Positions 11,647 to 23,110 of a stretch of 64,000 bases of DNA are shown piece by piece. How positions within the stretch are numbered: position 1 is the first letter of the stretch; each line of letters begins with the position of its first letter. Source of the stretch: Gari tellinella (taxonomy: Eukaryota > Mollusca > Bivalvia > Cardiida > Psammobiidae); contig OV277857.1 in assembly GCA_922989275.2 (NCBI GenBank), positions 3,906,001-3,970,000 of the forward strand, read 5' to 3'. The notes under the pieces are model-generated. The model was not told the DNA's origin, searched no databases, and saw only the letters and a list, made by a program, of their open reading frames with translations. The position numbers and the translations under genes were made by a program.

Positions 11647-11698
11647 ACAGTAAAACAGAATTCCTTAGGAGTTTTCTTGTTTTACTTTCATTCTGCTA
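11647..11698. repeat. isolated AGTAAAACAGAA hairpin
   Basis: Inverted GACAGTAAAACAGAATTCCT/AGGAGTTTTCTTGTTTTACTTTC with no clear B or F ends. Confidence 0.55.
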
Positions 11699-11733
11699 CA
11701 ATCAACCCGCCTTGTAAGTGTAACCGTATTGTA

Positions 11734-11979
11734 CAGTGGAGAATGTGTTATTCTTTCCCAATAAACGCGTTTACGCTAAAACTATTATTTCCAGTGCAAA
11801 CAGTTTGGAGCCAGATCAGACGCCGGGTAACCCGGCGTCTGATCAGGCTCCAAACTGTTTGCCATCAAGATAAACAAGAATTATCAGAATTGTCCAAAAG
11901 TTGTTCTTTTCTACGTTTTAGTGCTTTGCGTTTGCGTACGTTTGCGTTTAAACGGGAAAGAATAACAGATTCTCCACTG
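11734..11979 (-). mobile_element. MITE A6, full length
   Basis: 246 bp, TA-flanked. A 13-base copy of taaccgtattgta lies just outside each end, again longer than the TA duplication. Confidence 0.87.
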
Positions 11980-12096
11980 TAATTATAACCGTATTGTAAT
12001 TGGGAAATTATTTGTTAAAGGTAGCGATTATAGGTGTGAATGTAAGACGCTTTATATCGTTAACCGTTTCCATAAAAGGCTTAATTGTTTGGTATA

Positions 12097-12342
12097 CAGT
12101 GGAGAATCTGTTATTCTTTCCCGTTTAAACGCAAACGTACGCAAACGCAAAACACTAAAACGTAGAAAAGTACAACTTTTGGACAATTCTGATAATTCTT
12201 GTTTATCTTGGTTGCAAACAGTTTGGAGCCTGGTCAGACGCCGGGTTACCCGGCGTCTGATCTGGCTCCAAACGGTTTGCACTGCAAATAATAGTTTTAG
12301 CGTAAACGCGTTTATTGGGAAAGAATAACAGATTATCCACTG
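12097..12342 (+). mobile_element. MITE A7, full length
   Basis: 246 bp, TA-flanked, followed within a few bases by element E2. Confidence 0.88.
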
Positions 12343-12347
12343 TACAA

Positions 12348-12702
12348 TACAATGCTCTCTCCTCACAAACGACCCTCTGAACAACGACTCTCTCCTTACA
12401 ACAACGCTTGCCGCTCTGTTCACAAAAAGACACATGTGTCCAACATTTTCAAGGCTTCAATATCGTCTGCTTAAAATCGTCGTCTGCTGTTTTTTTAAAG
12501 TCAAAGTTTTGATATTTTGACAGAAAAAAACATAATGACGAGTGAAAAACAACTTGAATCAAGATCAGACGCCGCGTGACGCGGCGTCTGATTTGGATTC
12601 AAGCTGTTTGCAAATGAAATCCAATCGTCTTTCCTAAAACAACTCCCTCTGAACAAAACACACACACTCCTTGTTTCCCATCTGGTGTTGTTGTACTCGA
12701 AG
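12348..12702 (+). mobile_element. MITE E2
   Basis: CAATGCTCTCTCC end, GTCGTCTGC boxes, hairpin ACTTGAATCAAGATCAGACG with apex CCGCGTGACGCGG. Right end decayed. Confidence 0.75.
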
Positions 12703-12855
12703 GTTTTCCTCATTATACAGCCCGCATGGATATTCAGACCATTACTCTGAATTTAAAGGTGAACTTGTTGACAGTCGTTTCAGGAATACAATCAAGTCCG
12801 GCGAGTATTTGCCAGATTTTACAGTGCATACAACACCCATGCTAAATCAAATGTT

Positions 12856-13188
12856 CAGGGCTACCACAAGTTGCTCATAAACCCCCTAAGATTTCAAATT
12901 TTTCAAGCGCGAATTTAGGAATCGTACATTAAACCCTTTTACTGCCATTCTCTATAACACTTACATAATTATGCAAACAGTTTTGATTCAGACCAAACGC
13001 CGTGTAACTCATCTAATCTGGTTCTAAACTGTTTGAAACCCATGTCAATGTTTCCTTAGTAAAAACGCAAACTTTCCAAATTTTAAAAGTAAGAGAAGAA
13101 ATCTGAGGTTTTCTGAGAAAATCCGTAGGTTCGGAGAAATTAAGAAAATTCCGAAGATTTCTGAAAATTCCGGAAAAATGGCAGCCCT
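12856..13188 (-). mobile_element. P element carrying a C cassette
   Basis: CAGGGCTACC at left, GGCAGCCCTG at right. At the same junction GGAATCGTAC as in 53627-53848 a C-type end follows (ATTAAACCCTTTTACTGCC) with the CAAACAG hairpin, here decayed. Confidence 0.7.
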
Positions 13189-13322
13189 GAATGTTCCAAT
13201 CTCATCCGCAGAATATTTTCGTTACCTACACTCACAAGCACCTGTACAACGGTTTAGATGCTAAGCGTACACTTTCAAGTAACATTTTAAGACAAAATTG
13301 CACTGATTAGAATTTAGTGTTA

Positions 13323-13568
13323 CAGTGGAGAATGTGTTATTCTTTCCCAATAAACGCGTTTACGCTAAAACTATTATTTGCAGTGCAAACATTTTGAAGC
13401 CAGATCAGACGCCGGGTAACCCGGCGTCTGATCAGGCTACAAACTGTTTGCCACCAAGATAAACAAGAATTATCAGAATTGTCCAAAAGTTGTTCTTTTC
13501 TACGTTTTAGTGCTTTGCGTTTGCGTACGTTTGCGTTTAAACGGGAAAGAATAACAGATTCTCCACTG
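13323..13568 (-). mobile_element. MITE A8, full length
   Basis: 246 bp, TA-flanked, intact hairpin apart from single arm substitutions. Confidence 0.88.
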
Positions 13569-13904
13569 TACAGGTGTCCAACAGAATCACAGATAAAAAG
13601 AAACACAAAACTAAAGACAACTCTTGCAAACGTTTATTTTTATTATTTTGAAATTGGAACCGTTTGGATTATTTAAATGTTGTAAAGGGGAGTTCTTGAA
13701 CAAAACATTGGTCATAAAGTGGGTTTTTCACAAAAAGCGGGTTTCTCTGGAATCCATTTTTATTTGAAATCTGCTTTTAACTTCTGGTCTCTGCGACTTT
13801 TGTTTTATATACACTATCGTGAGTGAACACTGGACACAAATACCCGACCACTAAAGACCATAACGTTTCCTGTTTCATATAGTTTCTGATGCATTTTCTT
13901 CTAT

Positions 13905-14694
13905 CCCTTTACCTGCTAGCTCATTTCTAGCATTGAAGATAGGTGACTACTAAAAGCAGATTGAAAGTAAAGCAGAATGCGCCTTAAGGCGCATTCTGCT
14001 TTACATTCCAGCATGCTTTAAGCTATCATGTGCATTAAAGTGACTCGCAACCAGAAAGTGCATTAAAAATAGTAATTTGTAAATATGTGTCAAACGCTTA
14101 TATAAATGGTAAAGAATTAGTTTAGGATAAGAAATTCTGTTTAAAAAAAATGTATTTCAATAAAAAAAAAATATTGGTCTCTGGTGGGATTCGAACCCGG
14201 GGCCCGGCATTGGCGGACAGAAGGCAAAATAGGGGAAACCGCTTAGACCAATGGACCACGGAACTATCCGTTTATCTCGGATCGATTTAACGTATTTCAA
14301 TGTGTAGATATCGAAAGTGCATACAACTTCGTAATTCGGCTCGTGTTTATGTCTGAGCCCGTGTAGAGAAGCAACAACAACAACTATACCGTCTACTAGT
14401 CGGTATAGAAAAACGATGGAAAATATCTAAAAATCTAAGATTCGGTGACGATTCTTGAGACTTTTTTTGGACTGATCATATTTTTTTAATGTCAGAAGCC
14501 AAATAATGCCACAAATTTGCTTTTATTTGAGTATTTTATTTTATTTTGACAAGTACACCATCCGGTTGCGAGTCCCTTTAATATAGAAAATATTCCCTAT
14601 AATACATAATCATGGCTGATTAAATTGGAACTATTTTCTTAAGCTGGGGAATAAATAATATTCGCTAAAAGGCGCTTCTATTCGGGAAAGGGAT
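13905..14694 (+). mobile_element. MITE B8 with T1 nested
   Basis: B left part 13905-14034 (hairpin centre CCTTAAGG), T1, then B right part from tatagaaaatattcc to GGGAAAGGGATAAAG. Outer TTAA sites have mutated. Confidence 0.8.
14039..14577 (-). mobile_element. T1: 539-bp TTAA element carrying a tRNA-like segment
   Basis: Flanked by TTAA at 14035-14038 and 14578-14581. The ends are inverted (AGTGACTCGCAACC on the left; right end reversed AGGGACTCGCAACC). Inside, on the minus strand (about 14182-14264), lies a tRNA-like stretch with A-box TGGTCCATTGGTCTA and B-box GGTTCGAATCCC and a long variable region. It is inserted in a B element. Confidence 0.82.
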
Positions 14695-14735
14695 AAAGGA
14701 GGCTGACAGAGACTGGACAAATGTATTTTAACACA

Positions 14736-14943
14736 TTAACTATCATGACCTCATCAACTTTAAACAATTGCCGTCTGCTTTTATATCTGAAATTTAAATT
14801 TTACGTATTTTGATTTCAGAAAAAATGACAAAAGTGTCATACGGTTTTGATCCTAATCAGACGATGCGTTGCGCGACGTCTGGCCAGAATCCAAAATGTC
14901 TGCAATAATTTTTGCACTCGGGGTAAGGCGGTGAAGGGGTTAA
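14736..14943 (+). mobile_element. MITE C3
   Basis: TTAA both sides, GCCGTCTGCTTTTAT box; hairpin partly decayed. Confidence 0.78.
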
Positions 14944-15002
14944 GGGAGTACTACGTAAGTAGTCCCGGTGCCCCGACAGAGTCGAATGGGTGAACAGGTA
15001 GA

Positions 15003-15283
15003 TTTGATTTGATTTGTTTTGAGTTTACGTCGCTTTCAACAGTTTTTCAGTCATATCGCGACGTCCAGCTAATTACATGTGGAGGAAGACCCCAGAAGTC
15101 CTTTATGCACTGTTTCAGGCACAAATTGGCAACTGGGTAGAACCACCGACCTTCCGCAAGCCAGCCGGAAGGCTTCCCCACATGAAAAATCCGAACGACC
15201 CTACTGGGATTCGAACTCACAGCGGTGAGGAGCTTAGTGATGTAAGTCACAGTGACTATACCACTAGGCCACGGAGGCCCCCT
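15003..15283 (-). mobile_element. tRNA-derived SINE with 13-bp target duplication
   Basis: On the minus strand the head has an A-box (TGGCCTAGTGGT) and a B-box (GAGTTCGAATCCC). A ~200-bp body follows, and the tail is a run of CAAAT units. The 13-mer gtgaacaggtaga stands at 14990-15002 and again at 15284-15296, a perfect target-site duplication. This marks LINE-driven insertion and a fairly recent one. Confidence 0.87.
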
Positions 15284-15296
15284 GTGAACAGGTAGA

Positions 15297-15901
15297 AAAA
15301 ATACGTGTAAATGCTAAAGAAAACCACAGCTGAATTTGCAATTCTAAGCATGTTCTTGCGTGTTTGTATTCGTTAACTTATTCGCCCCAGTTCCAGTTTC
15401 CAACGAAATCTAGTCCATTGTTCTCAGACACACCTTGTTTTAGTCAATATTCTCGTTACAAAATAAATTATCTTTTACCACCTTTATTTGTCGCTATTCA
15501 AGCACAGCATGTAAGAATATAAAAATCTAATCATAAGATAGGTGGTTTTTCGCTACTGGTGATTAAGGAATATATTGTATATTTCTCTTCCTTTCAGTGT
15601 CCTTTCTCACTTAAAGTTCTGTTTAAACTAATGGAGCTATTTTCGTCTAGAGATATCTTCGGCATAACACTACATGTAGAGACTTCCGGAAACCATTCCA
15701 TCAGCGAAAATATCTCACGACATTTCTCATTAAATGACATACTCGATCGGTCATCTTCTAGACTTGATGTTGTCCAGTTCTATTGATGCTTAGAATAATT
15801 GTTTAACAATGTAATTAGCGAGGTCTTCTTTATATTTTATAACACCATGGAACGGTAATTTACCTTGCAGTGAATTCCTTAGAAAATGGCCCGAGGCCAT
15901 C
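15297..15901. other. no recognisable feature
   Basis: A 75-codon frame at 15559-15786 follows an acceptor-like ctttcag but has no recognisable domain. Confidence 0.4.
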
Positions 15902-16148
15902 TTCAACCCTTTCCTAAACAACTTGTTTTTCAGTGTACTATCAGGTGATTGTTTTAAGCAGGCTGAACATAAAGCAGAAAGTTCCTGTAGGAGCTTTCTG
16001 CTTTTTGTTCAGCTTGCTTTAAACAGCTACCAAACAGGGTGCATAAAAGGTCTCAAATAACTCTTTTACATGCCGTGGTAGAAATATGAAAATATTTCTA
16101 CATGAGAAAAAGGTCAATGCGCTATTTTTCTATGGGAAAAACGGTTAA
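15902..16148 (+). mobile_element. MITE B9, variant hairpin
   Basis: B ends, but the hairpin reads GAACATAAAGCAGAAAG/CTTTCTGCTTTTTGTTC: base changes occur on both arms together. Confidence 0.78.
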
Positions 16149-16325
16149 CGAACCTGGAAAACAGATCTGGTCACTGCAAAATTCGAACGAATTTCCGGCA
16201 CAAACTTGATGAGCAAGTAAACAAGTCAATTCAAGGAAACATAATTATTTGTCAATGTCATAGAAAAATGAACGGCCTTTATGCAAAAGATGAACATTTT
16301 ATGATTAATTGGTCTTCATTTATTT

Positions 16326-16491
16326 GTTAAAAAAACTCGCGTTTGTTCGGAAATACCCATATTTCAAAGTTAAAACGTGGCTAAGCCACGTTTTAACTTT
16401 GAAATACGGGTATGTTCGACTTAAACGAGATCAGCTTACGAAATACAGGTAAGATCGATTTAAGCGAGTTCATAGTATCGAGTGTCGACTG
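16326..16491. mobile_element. MITE I2, left end truncated
   Basis: Same centre as I1 (ACGTGGCTAAGCCACG), right end AGTATCGAGTGTCGACTG-TA. Confidence 0.76.
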
Positions 16492-16535
16492 TATGTTAAC
16501 TGGCGTTCTCTTGCGTAAAGTTGCCAAGATAGATA

Positions 16536-16760
16536 CCAGGGGCCCGTTTCATAAAACTTCGTACGACAAATGTTGTCGTAAGTCAAAATTTTAAAATACA
16601 TTTAATTTCTGATTTCTCTATCTTATCCTGTCTTGTGACATCTCTTTGGAATCGTCTTTTCAAGACGATTTCAAAATGATGTCAAAAGACAAGATTAGAT
16701 GGAAAAATAAATAATAATTGAGACATTTATAATCTGAAGTTTTATGAAATGGGCACTAGG
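16536..16760. mobile_element. MITE M1
   Basis: CCAGGGGCCCGTTTCATAAA and TTTATGAAATGGGCACTAGG; centre GGAATCGTCTTTTCAAGACG. Confidence 0.76.
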
Positions 16761-16908
16761 AACTATGTCACAGTACGTGGCAGATGCCCTAAAAATGTAT
16801 AAATTGACATTGAAATGTATAACGTTGTCGAATGCAGATCAGTAAACATATACAACATTTGAATTATGCAAGCGACACTAGATACGACATCTCAAGATGT
16901 GCAGTAGT

Positions 16909-17125
16909 TTAACCCCTTCACTGCCATGACGTCATCAATTTTAAACAATTGTCGTCTGCTTTTATTTCTAAAACTAAATATTTAGTTATTTTGACTTATG
17001 AAATATTGAAATGAGTGTAAAACAGTTTGTATCCTGAACAGACGTCGCGTTACGCGGCGTCTGATCAGGATACAAACTGTTTTCAAATTACTAGTGTACT
17101 CGGGGTAAGGTAGAGAAGGGGTTAA
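16909..17125 (+). mobile_element. MITE C4
   Basis: TTAACCCCTTCACTGCCATG end, CGTCATCA, GTCGTCTGC box, intact hairpin; TTAA both sides. Nearly identical to C10. Confidence 0.88.
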
Positions 17126-17895
17126 AATAAAATATAATTAGGACACCCTGCAGGGTACTTAAAATTGCACGTGTCACATTACTATCCTAGGTTTTATTCT
17201 CTTACCAAATTTAGTATCCCTAGCTGATGTTATATAGGAAATACTTTCCGCACAATTATTTTCTATAAATATAATCCAAAGATGTACACACACACAACGT
17301 GACGATTCCCTTAGTGATGTAGTTTAGGAGATATGCTCCAGTCAAGTCTATTCTTTGATTGAGGATAGAAGTCACAGAAACACTGCGACAATTCACCTTG
17401 AAAGATGTACTAACATACATAATTTGATAGATTACTTGATGTGTAATGTTATAATGTCCCAGTTGTTTTTTTTATAACTGGTGCCAAAACTCAAGGTCAA
17501 GCATACAGTGACCTGATAGTAGTATTAAATACTCCGCCATCCCAAGATGTTTTCATACATTATATTTGGTAAATATGCTCAAAACAAACATTTTTATATA
17601 AATGAGGTCAAAGATCAAGATGAGGTTCACATTGGCCTTAAAATGGTATGCTAAACCCCGACATCTAAAGATGTAAATGTATTCACACACAAATTTAGCG
17701 TCTCTACCTGATATGGTGTAGAAATTATTTTTCTATAATTTTGCCATCCCACGATGAACTCACCCACCGACTTTGATATCTTAAGTTTATGTGGTAAAGG
17801 AAATATTTTCCAGACGAAAGGGACACGGATAAACGGACATACGAATAATTCAACCACTATATGCACCAGTGGAAACAATGCAATAAGTCTTCTCT
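17126..17895. other. degenerate ~120-bp repeats
   Basis: Words such as AGATGTA, ACACACAAATTTAG, TATTTTCTATAA and GTCAAGGTCAA return about every 120-130 bp; too decayed to delimit. Confidence 0.4.
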
Positions 17896-18105
17896 TTAAC
17901 CCATTTATATATTGGATTAGTCCATTTTGTATCAAAGGGATGCCTGGTCAAACTTTTCATTTTCATTTTGTTTTATATTTAAGTTCCTATCAGCAAACAG
18001 TGTTGACTCTGATCAGACGCCGCATAATGCGGCGTCTGATCAGAGTCTACACTGTTTGCATATGTCCCATTTATATATATGGGATCGTGGGTTAAAATGG
18101 GTTAA
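17896..18105 (+). mobile_element. MITE D2
   Basis: TTAACCCATTTATATATTGG, hairpin GCAAACAGTGTTGACTCTGA, apex CCGCATAATGCGG, end AAAATGGGTTAA. Confidence 0.85.
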
Positions 18106-18438
18106 CCATCAAAAAAGAAAAGAAAACGTTTATTTTTAGTATTGTGGTCTGTCAATTTTTAAAAGCAATGATGGAAGTAAAGTAGAAAGTTCCTTTAGTA
18201 ACTGTCTAATGTAATAATTTTAAAAGTAGTGCAAAAAGAACATTCGATATTAAAGTTCATTTAGGAATGTTCTGCTTTACTAAATTCTTTGCTATAGCAG
18301 ACACTTGCTTGAACAATTGGAACAAACTGAATTTTCAATTGTCTTAATTACGACGCTTTTGTTTTGATGAATGCTTTGAAGCTTTCTTTTAACGAAATCT
18401 CTAATGAATCCATTGTAAAAAAAACATAATATAATGAC

Positions 18439-18982
18439 AAGGTTCACGAAGCCTCCGATTTGGCCCTGTAAAAAATATTTTTTCCAAAAAAGATTTTTAT
18501 CTTTTTTTCTGTTTATTTGTCAATATCAGATACTAATACTCCATAATATACACACAAACGACCCAACGTCAAGTTTTGACAATTTTATAGTTTCTTGTAA
18601 ATGAACCAAGAGGCCAAAAAAGCCAAAAAGGCAGTTTTTTGGTACAATTCTCGGTATAAATCCTAAAAATATACTATGAAGGCACGCATGCGACACTTTA
18701 AAATTTTGATATGTTACTTCAACTTAAATATTTATTGTGCACTTAAAATATCTTTGTGTCGCATAAGTGCCTTCATTATTTATTTCTATGATTTATACCC
18801 GGAAATGTAACAAAATTCTGCCTTTTTGGCCTTTTTTGGCTTCGTGTTACATTTTTAAGAAACTATAAAGTTGTCAAAACTTAAATTTGGGTTGAGCTTT
18901 ATGTATAATATGAAGTATTAATATCTGAAATTGACAAATAAAGAGATTTTTACAGGGCCAAAATGGAGGCTTCGTGAACCTT
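18439..18982. mobile_element. 544-bp foldback element
   Basis: Arms of about 245 bp: AAGGTTCACGAAGCCTCC at left and GGAGGCTTCGTGAACCTT at right, with matching blocks throughout (GGCCAAAAAAGCCAAAAAGG; GAAGGCAC..GCGACAC). Spacer about 60 bp. No coding sequence. Confidence 0.82.
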
Positions 18983-19133
18983 TGATATATCCCATTGATA
19001 ATAAGCGTATAGCAAAATGTATCTTATACCTGTATAACGGCATTCGAGCGAAAGAAATCAGACGGTTTAAAGACTCCGTTATAAAGTGTTCCCTCTGTAC
19101 AACGACACCTAATTGGAGGCGAAAGATGTGTTA

Positions 19134-19337
19134 CAGTAAAACCCCTCTATAACAGCCACTAATTAGTGTAAGTTATTAGGTGTTTATGACAGGTGATTGC
19201 TTAAAGCAAGGTGACAGTAAAACAGAAATCTCCTTTAGGAGATTTCTGTTTTACTGTCACCTTGCTTTAAGCTATCACCTGTCTTTTATACAGCTTATTA
19301 GCCTTCTTTTAGTGGCTGTTATAGAGAGGTTTTACTG
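19134..19337. mobile_element. MITE F2
   Basis: CAGTAAAACCCCTCTATAAC and ATAGAGAGGTTTTACTG, TA flanks; hairpin GCAAGGTGACAGTAAAACAG with full pairing. Confidence 0.85.
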
Positions 19338-19339
19338 TA

Positions 19340-19635
19340 GTTGTTCGGAGGGAATCGTTATGGAGAGGGAAATTGACTTACATTTGCAAACAGCTTGAAT
19401 CCAGATCAGACGCCGCGTAACGGGTTCAAGCTGTTTGTCACTCGTCATTATATTCACTCTAACAAAATCTCTACTTATGTGTCACTTTGAGAAAAACAGC
19501 AGACGCCAAACTTAAGCAGACGGTATTACAGCCATGAAAAGGTTGGACATAAATTTCTTGTTTGGGGAAAACCGACAAGGGTAGTTTTAAGGAGGGAATC
19601 GTTGTTGGGAGGGCCGTTGTAGAGAGGGAGCGCTG
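19340..19635 (-). mobile_element. MITE E3, left end lost against F2
   Basis: Starts GTTGTTCGGAGGG immediately after F2's closing TA. Hairpin has lost one arm's GC part. Ends GAGAGGGAGCGCTG-TA. Confidence 0.75.
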
Positions 19636-19680
19636 TAACTCCGTTATAAGGACTCCGTTATTACTGAGCTTCACTGTAAC

Positions 19681-19760
19681 ACTTAAGGCAACAATAACAG
19701 TTTCAGAGATTTCCAGGATTTACAGGGTGCATGTGCCTAATTGGAACGATTGTAAAATTG
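19681..19760 (+). repeat. dispersed duplicate of 20487-20570
   Basis: AAGGCAACAATAACAGTTTC to TTTACAGGGTGCATGTGCC; the partner reads AAGGTAACAATAACAGTTTC. Confidence 0.65.
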
Positions 19761-19835
19761 CTTATTTTTCACAAATGCATCATCTGGTTCCCAGTCTCTT
19801 TGATTCTTACACTGCTTATGGTGCTGGAATGCAAC

Positions 19836-20010
19836 TTTGCAAACAGATCGGATCCTGACCAGAGGCCGCGTTACACGGCATCTGAACGTGATCTAAACTG
19901 TTTAACACTGGGTATCGATACTTCTGTAGTAAAAAATGTCTAAATCTTACTTGAAATATATTGCATACGAGTCTTTAAATGTAGACGACATTTGGCGGTG
20001 AGGCTGTTAA
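19836..20010 (-). mobile_element. MITE C, left end missing
   Basis: Hairpin with several substitutions, then GTAGACGACATT and TTGGCGGTGAGGCTGTTAA. Confidence 0.65.
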
Positions 20011-20130
20011 AGCAGACGATAAAATGTTTCCGTGTAATAGATAAGTCAAAGACAAAAACCGATTCTTTGCACTCTTTTGATAATCTGTAGACCAGTTATA
20101 GGTCATCACCATTGGGAACAATGTACTAAC

Positions 20131-20350
20131 TATTCACCCCGTCATCACCTTACACAGAGTACAACAGTTATTTGCAAACAGTTTGGATCCTGATCAGATG
20201 CCGCGTAATGCGGCATCTGATCACGTTCCAAACTATTTGACACTCAATTCAATATTCCGTTGGTCACAATGCCACAAATTGAAATTTTGAGAAATAAAAG
20301 CAGACGACAATTATTTAAAATTGATGACGTCATGGCAGTGAAGCGGTTAA
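20131..20350 (-). mobile_element. MITE C5
   Basis: CACCCCGTCATCACCTTAC end, hairpin apex CCGCGTAATGCGG (paired change), GACGTCATGGCAGTG right end, TTAA. Confidence 0.82.
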
Positions 20351-20486
20351 TTACCAGCCAACAAAAGAAGGCTTAATTGCGGTCTTTACGGTATAAGCAT
20401 CTGCTTAAAGCAAAGATGAACGTAAATTGCTTGAGCACCATAGCAAAATATAGTTTTTAATGTGGTTATTACTGTTTTTAATAAAG

Positions 20487-20570
20487 TTTAAGGTAACAAT
20501 AACAGTTTCAGATATTACACAGACTGTGTCATTTACAGAGTGCAGGTGCCTGGTGGGAAAGACTATAAAA
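20487..20570 (+). repeat. dispersed duplicate of 19681-19760
   Basis: See 19681. No inverted ends noticed around either copy. Confidence 0.65.
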
Positions 20571-20734
20571 TTAATTAGTAATTTCCGTACATACAAACTA
20601 TAGGGACTAGTATTAGTTTGACCGTAGATTAGTTCATGTCATGCAACAGGAGCTCAGGGGGTAAATTGTTATTTTCCAACCAAGTGCATAATTATGTTCT
20701 CAAAAAATGTAGATCCATTTCAATCACTTTAAGC

Positions 20735-20905
20735 CTTTAACCCATTGCCTGTGTATAGTTTTGAACAACCGTGACCACCTAAGGCAGGCTAAAAGTAAAG
20801 CAAAATGTGCATTAACATGTTTCACATTAAGTCTGCTTTCAGCATTTTTTTTAAAGGCAGCTCCTATATGAGCTTTCTGCATTTCTTTTGTTCTGAATTA
20901 AGCGA
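20735..20905 (+). mobile_element. MITE B10, disrupted
   Basis: TTAACCCATTGCC end and a decayed hairpin; a second hairpin fragment of the GCAGCTCC type follows. Right end not found. Confidence 0.55.
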
Positions 20906-21253
20906 TAGGTTTTAAAAATACATGGTTATATTGGCTCATTTTTTACGATGTTTGTTGTCATTTAGAGGCAAACAAGATAAGCATATTTACCGAGAAGCAA
21001 TATAATCGCTGCAACACCGTACACTGAAGCAAATCAGTACAATATATACATTTAATTAGCATCATTACAGTTTAACCCTTATTTAAAAACACAGTATATC
21101 TAGTAGATCTAATGATTGGTTGAGTTAAGTTTTACGGCAGCGCGATACATAAAATGGTCATATTGCGCCGAGAAACGATCATATACATGTATACGCAAAC
21201 ACAAAAACAAAATCAAGATCTCGAAAAAGGCAGGAAAGACAACAAGACAGACG

Positions 21254-21482
21254 TTAACCATTTCCCACATAACAGCGCCTTTCAGCGCATTAATTTATTC
21301 CTCCTCTTAAAAAAATAGTAATCAGTCAGGAAAATGTATTATAAAAAATAGTTTCCATATTCTAGCAGATGGAAGCTTAAAGCAAGCTAACAGTAAAGCA
21401 GAATGCGCCTTTAGGAACATTCTGTTTTACTTTCAATCTACTTTAAGCGGTCATCTGTTTTCAAATCTAGAAAAAGGATAAA
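21254..21482 (-). mobile_element. MITE B11
   Basis: TTAACCATTTCCCACATAA left terminus; palindrome with one decayed arm (GCCTTTAGGAACATTC). Confidence 0.75.
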
Positions 21483-21717
21483 CATGCTTCACCGCCATAT
21501 ACGCATGGGAATGATTTGAGCAAGATGACTTTGGCTAATAAGCACCGCATTGGCTCAAAACCACCGACTTGCCTTTCTTTTAGTTCTTGGCAGATGGGAC
21601 AATTTCCTTGAAAACCCCTCCTCTTTGACAACAATTAGGCCCCAGAACCGCGACAAGATAAGAAAGTCTCTGGGGTGGATCTACATGTATTAATTTCCTT
21701 TCACGCCAGTTAATCTT

Positions 21718-21967
21718 TTAACCCATTACCACATAGATTGTTTCTAGTTTTGAAAATAGGTGATCACTTAAAGCAGGTTGAAAGTAAAGCAGAATATGCC
21801 TAAGGCACATTCTGCTTTAATTTCAGCCTGCTTTAGACTACAATCTGCTTAGAGATAGAAAATATTTCTTATGCTTCACATTCCAGACTGTATAAAATTG
21901 AAATGTTTCTTCAGTGGAGGAATTACTTAAAGGTGTAAAAAGGCGTATTTATGGAGTAATGGGTTAA
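21718..21967 (+). mobile_element. MITE B12
   Basis: TTAA on both sides, hairpin GCAGAATATGCCTAAGGCAC; right end ATGGAGTAATGGGTTAA. Confidence 0.85.
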
Positions 21968-22064
21968 AAGAGTTTAATGGATATGTGATGACTCTCTGTA
22001 GTGTATGTTATGTAGTGGTCGCTTAATACAGGGTAGACTGTAACTGGTAAAGACAATGAAAGTA

Positions 22065-22384
22065 CAGTGCTCTCTCCCTACAACGGCCCTTCCAACAACG
22101 ACTCCCTACTTACAACGACCCTTGTCGCTGTTCCCCAAACAAGACATTTATGCCAAAGCTTTTCATGACTGCAATACCGTCTGCTTAAATTTGTCGTATG
22201 TTTTTTTAAAAGTTATATATAAGTGGACATTTTAATAGAATGGATATAATGACGAGTGACATACAGCTCAATCTGTTTGCAAATGTAAACAAAGTCTTAA
22301 TGTTGCCTCCCTATAACGCCTCTCTACGAACAACGTACATAATCTGTGTCTCCCATTGTGTGTCGTTGTAGAGAGGGAGCGCTG
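22065..22384 (+). mobile_element. MITE E4, hairpin deleted
   Basis: CAGTGCTCTCTCCCTACAAC and GAGGGAGCGCTG with TA flanks; the palindrome has shrunk to ACAGCTCAATCTGTTTGC. Confidence 0.84.
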
Positions 22385-22427
22385 TAGCTTTCAAATAGTT
22401 AGCTAGTTCGACAGTGAGGATCTGGGT

Positions 22428-22564
22428 CCAAGGTTAAAAAGCGTTTGAGGTAAGTCTGAGTGTATTCTCAAGCATTTAATTGGTCTTTGAGCCTAGGCTC
22501 AAATTTGACCAATCAATTGCGTGAGAACGACTTAAGACTCAGTTCAAAAGTATTATTACCTTGG
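22428..22564. mobile_element. palindromic element L1
   Basis: CCAAGG ends, centre TTTGAGCCTAGGCTCAAA; arms contain CTCAAGCATTTAATTGGTC. Confidence 0.7.
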
Positions 22565-22589
22565 ACACTGCTATTACCACCTGTCAAAC

Positions 22590-23110
22590 AGAAAATGTTT
22601 GTTTCAGCAATAAGTCGGCATCAATATTTCGACCATCGTCCATTGCTCATAATATTGATACGTACTTTTTTTGTAAGAAAGCTTGTTTTGAACAGCATTA
22701 AGTGTCTATCAATATTTCCACCATTTTTGTCCATAGCTTGAAATATTGATACCGAACTGTTTGTGAGAAATTGTGTTTGTTTCAGCACATAAAGTCTGTA
22801 TCAATATTCCGGAAACTTTGTTGTTGTTTTTTCAGCAATATTTTTGCCATTGTCCATTGCTAGAATAATTGACACCGACATGATAGTAAGAAACTGTATT
22901 TTTTTTCGGCGAAAAGTATGGATCAATACTTCGGCCATTGTCAATTGCTAGAATAATTGACACCGACATGATAGTAAGAAATCGTGTTTAATTCAGCAAT
23001 AAGTATCCATCAATATTTTGGCCATGGTCCATTGGTGGAAATATTGATACCGGATTGATGGTAAGAAACGTGTTTTCAGCACTAAGTCTGTATTAATATT
23101 GTTGAATACT
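22590..23110. repeat. tandem array of ~82-120 bp units, each with a hairpin
   Basis: TTTCAGCAATAAGT..ATCAATATT recurs at about 22605, 22690, 22785, 22905, 22997 and 23079. Within a unit TATCAATATTTC pairs with GAAATATTGATA 35 bases later. Confidence 0.75.

Noticed and set aside
14182..14264. tRNA gene (Leu/Ser-like)
   Set aside because: Promoter boxes are good but the acceptor stem does not pair, and the same sequence is repeated inside T2 between inverted ends. It is a tRNA-derived part of a transposon.
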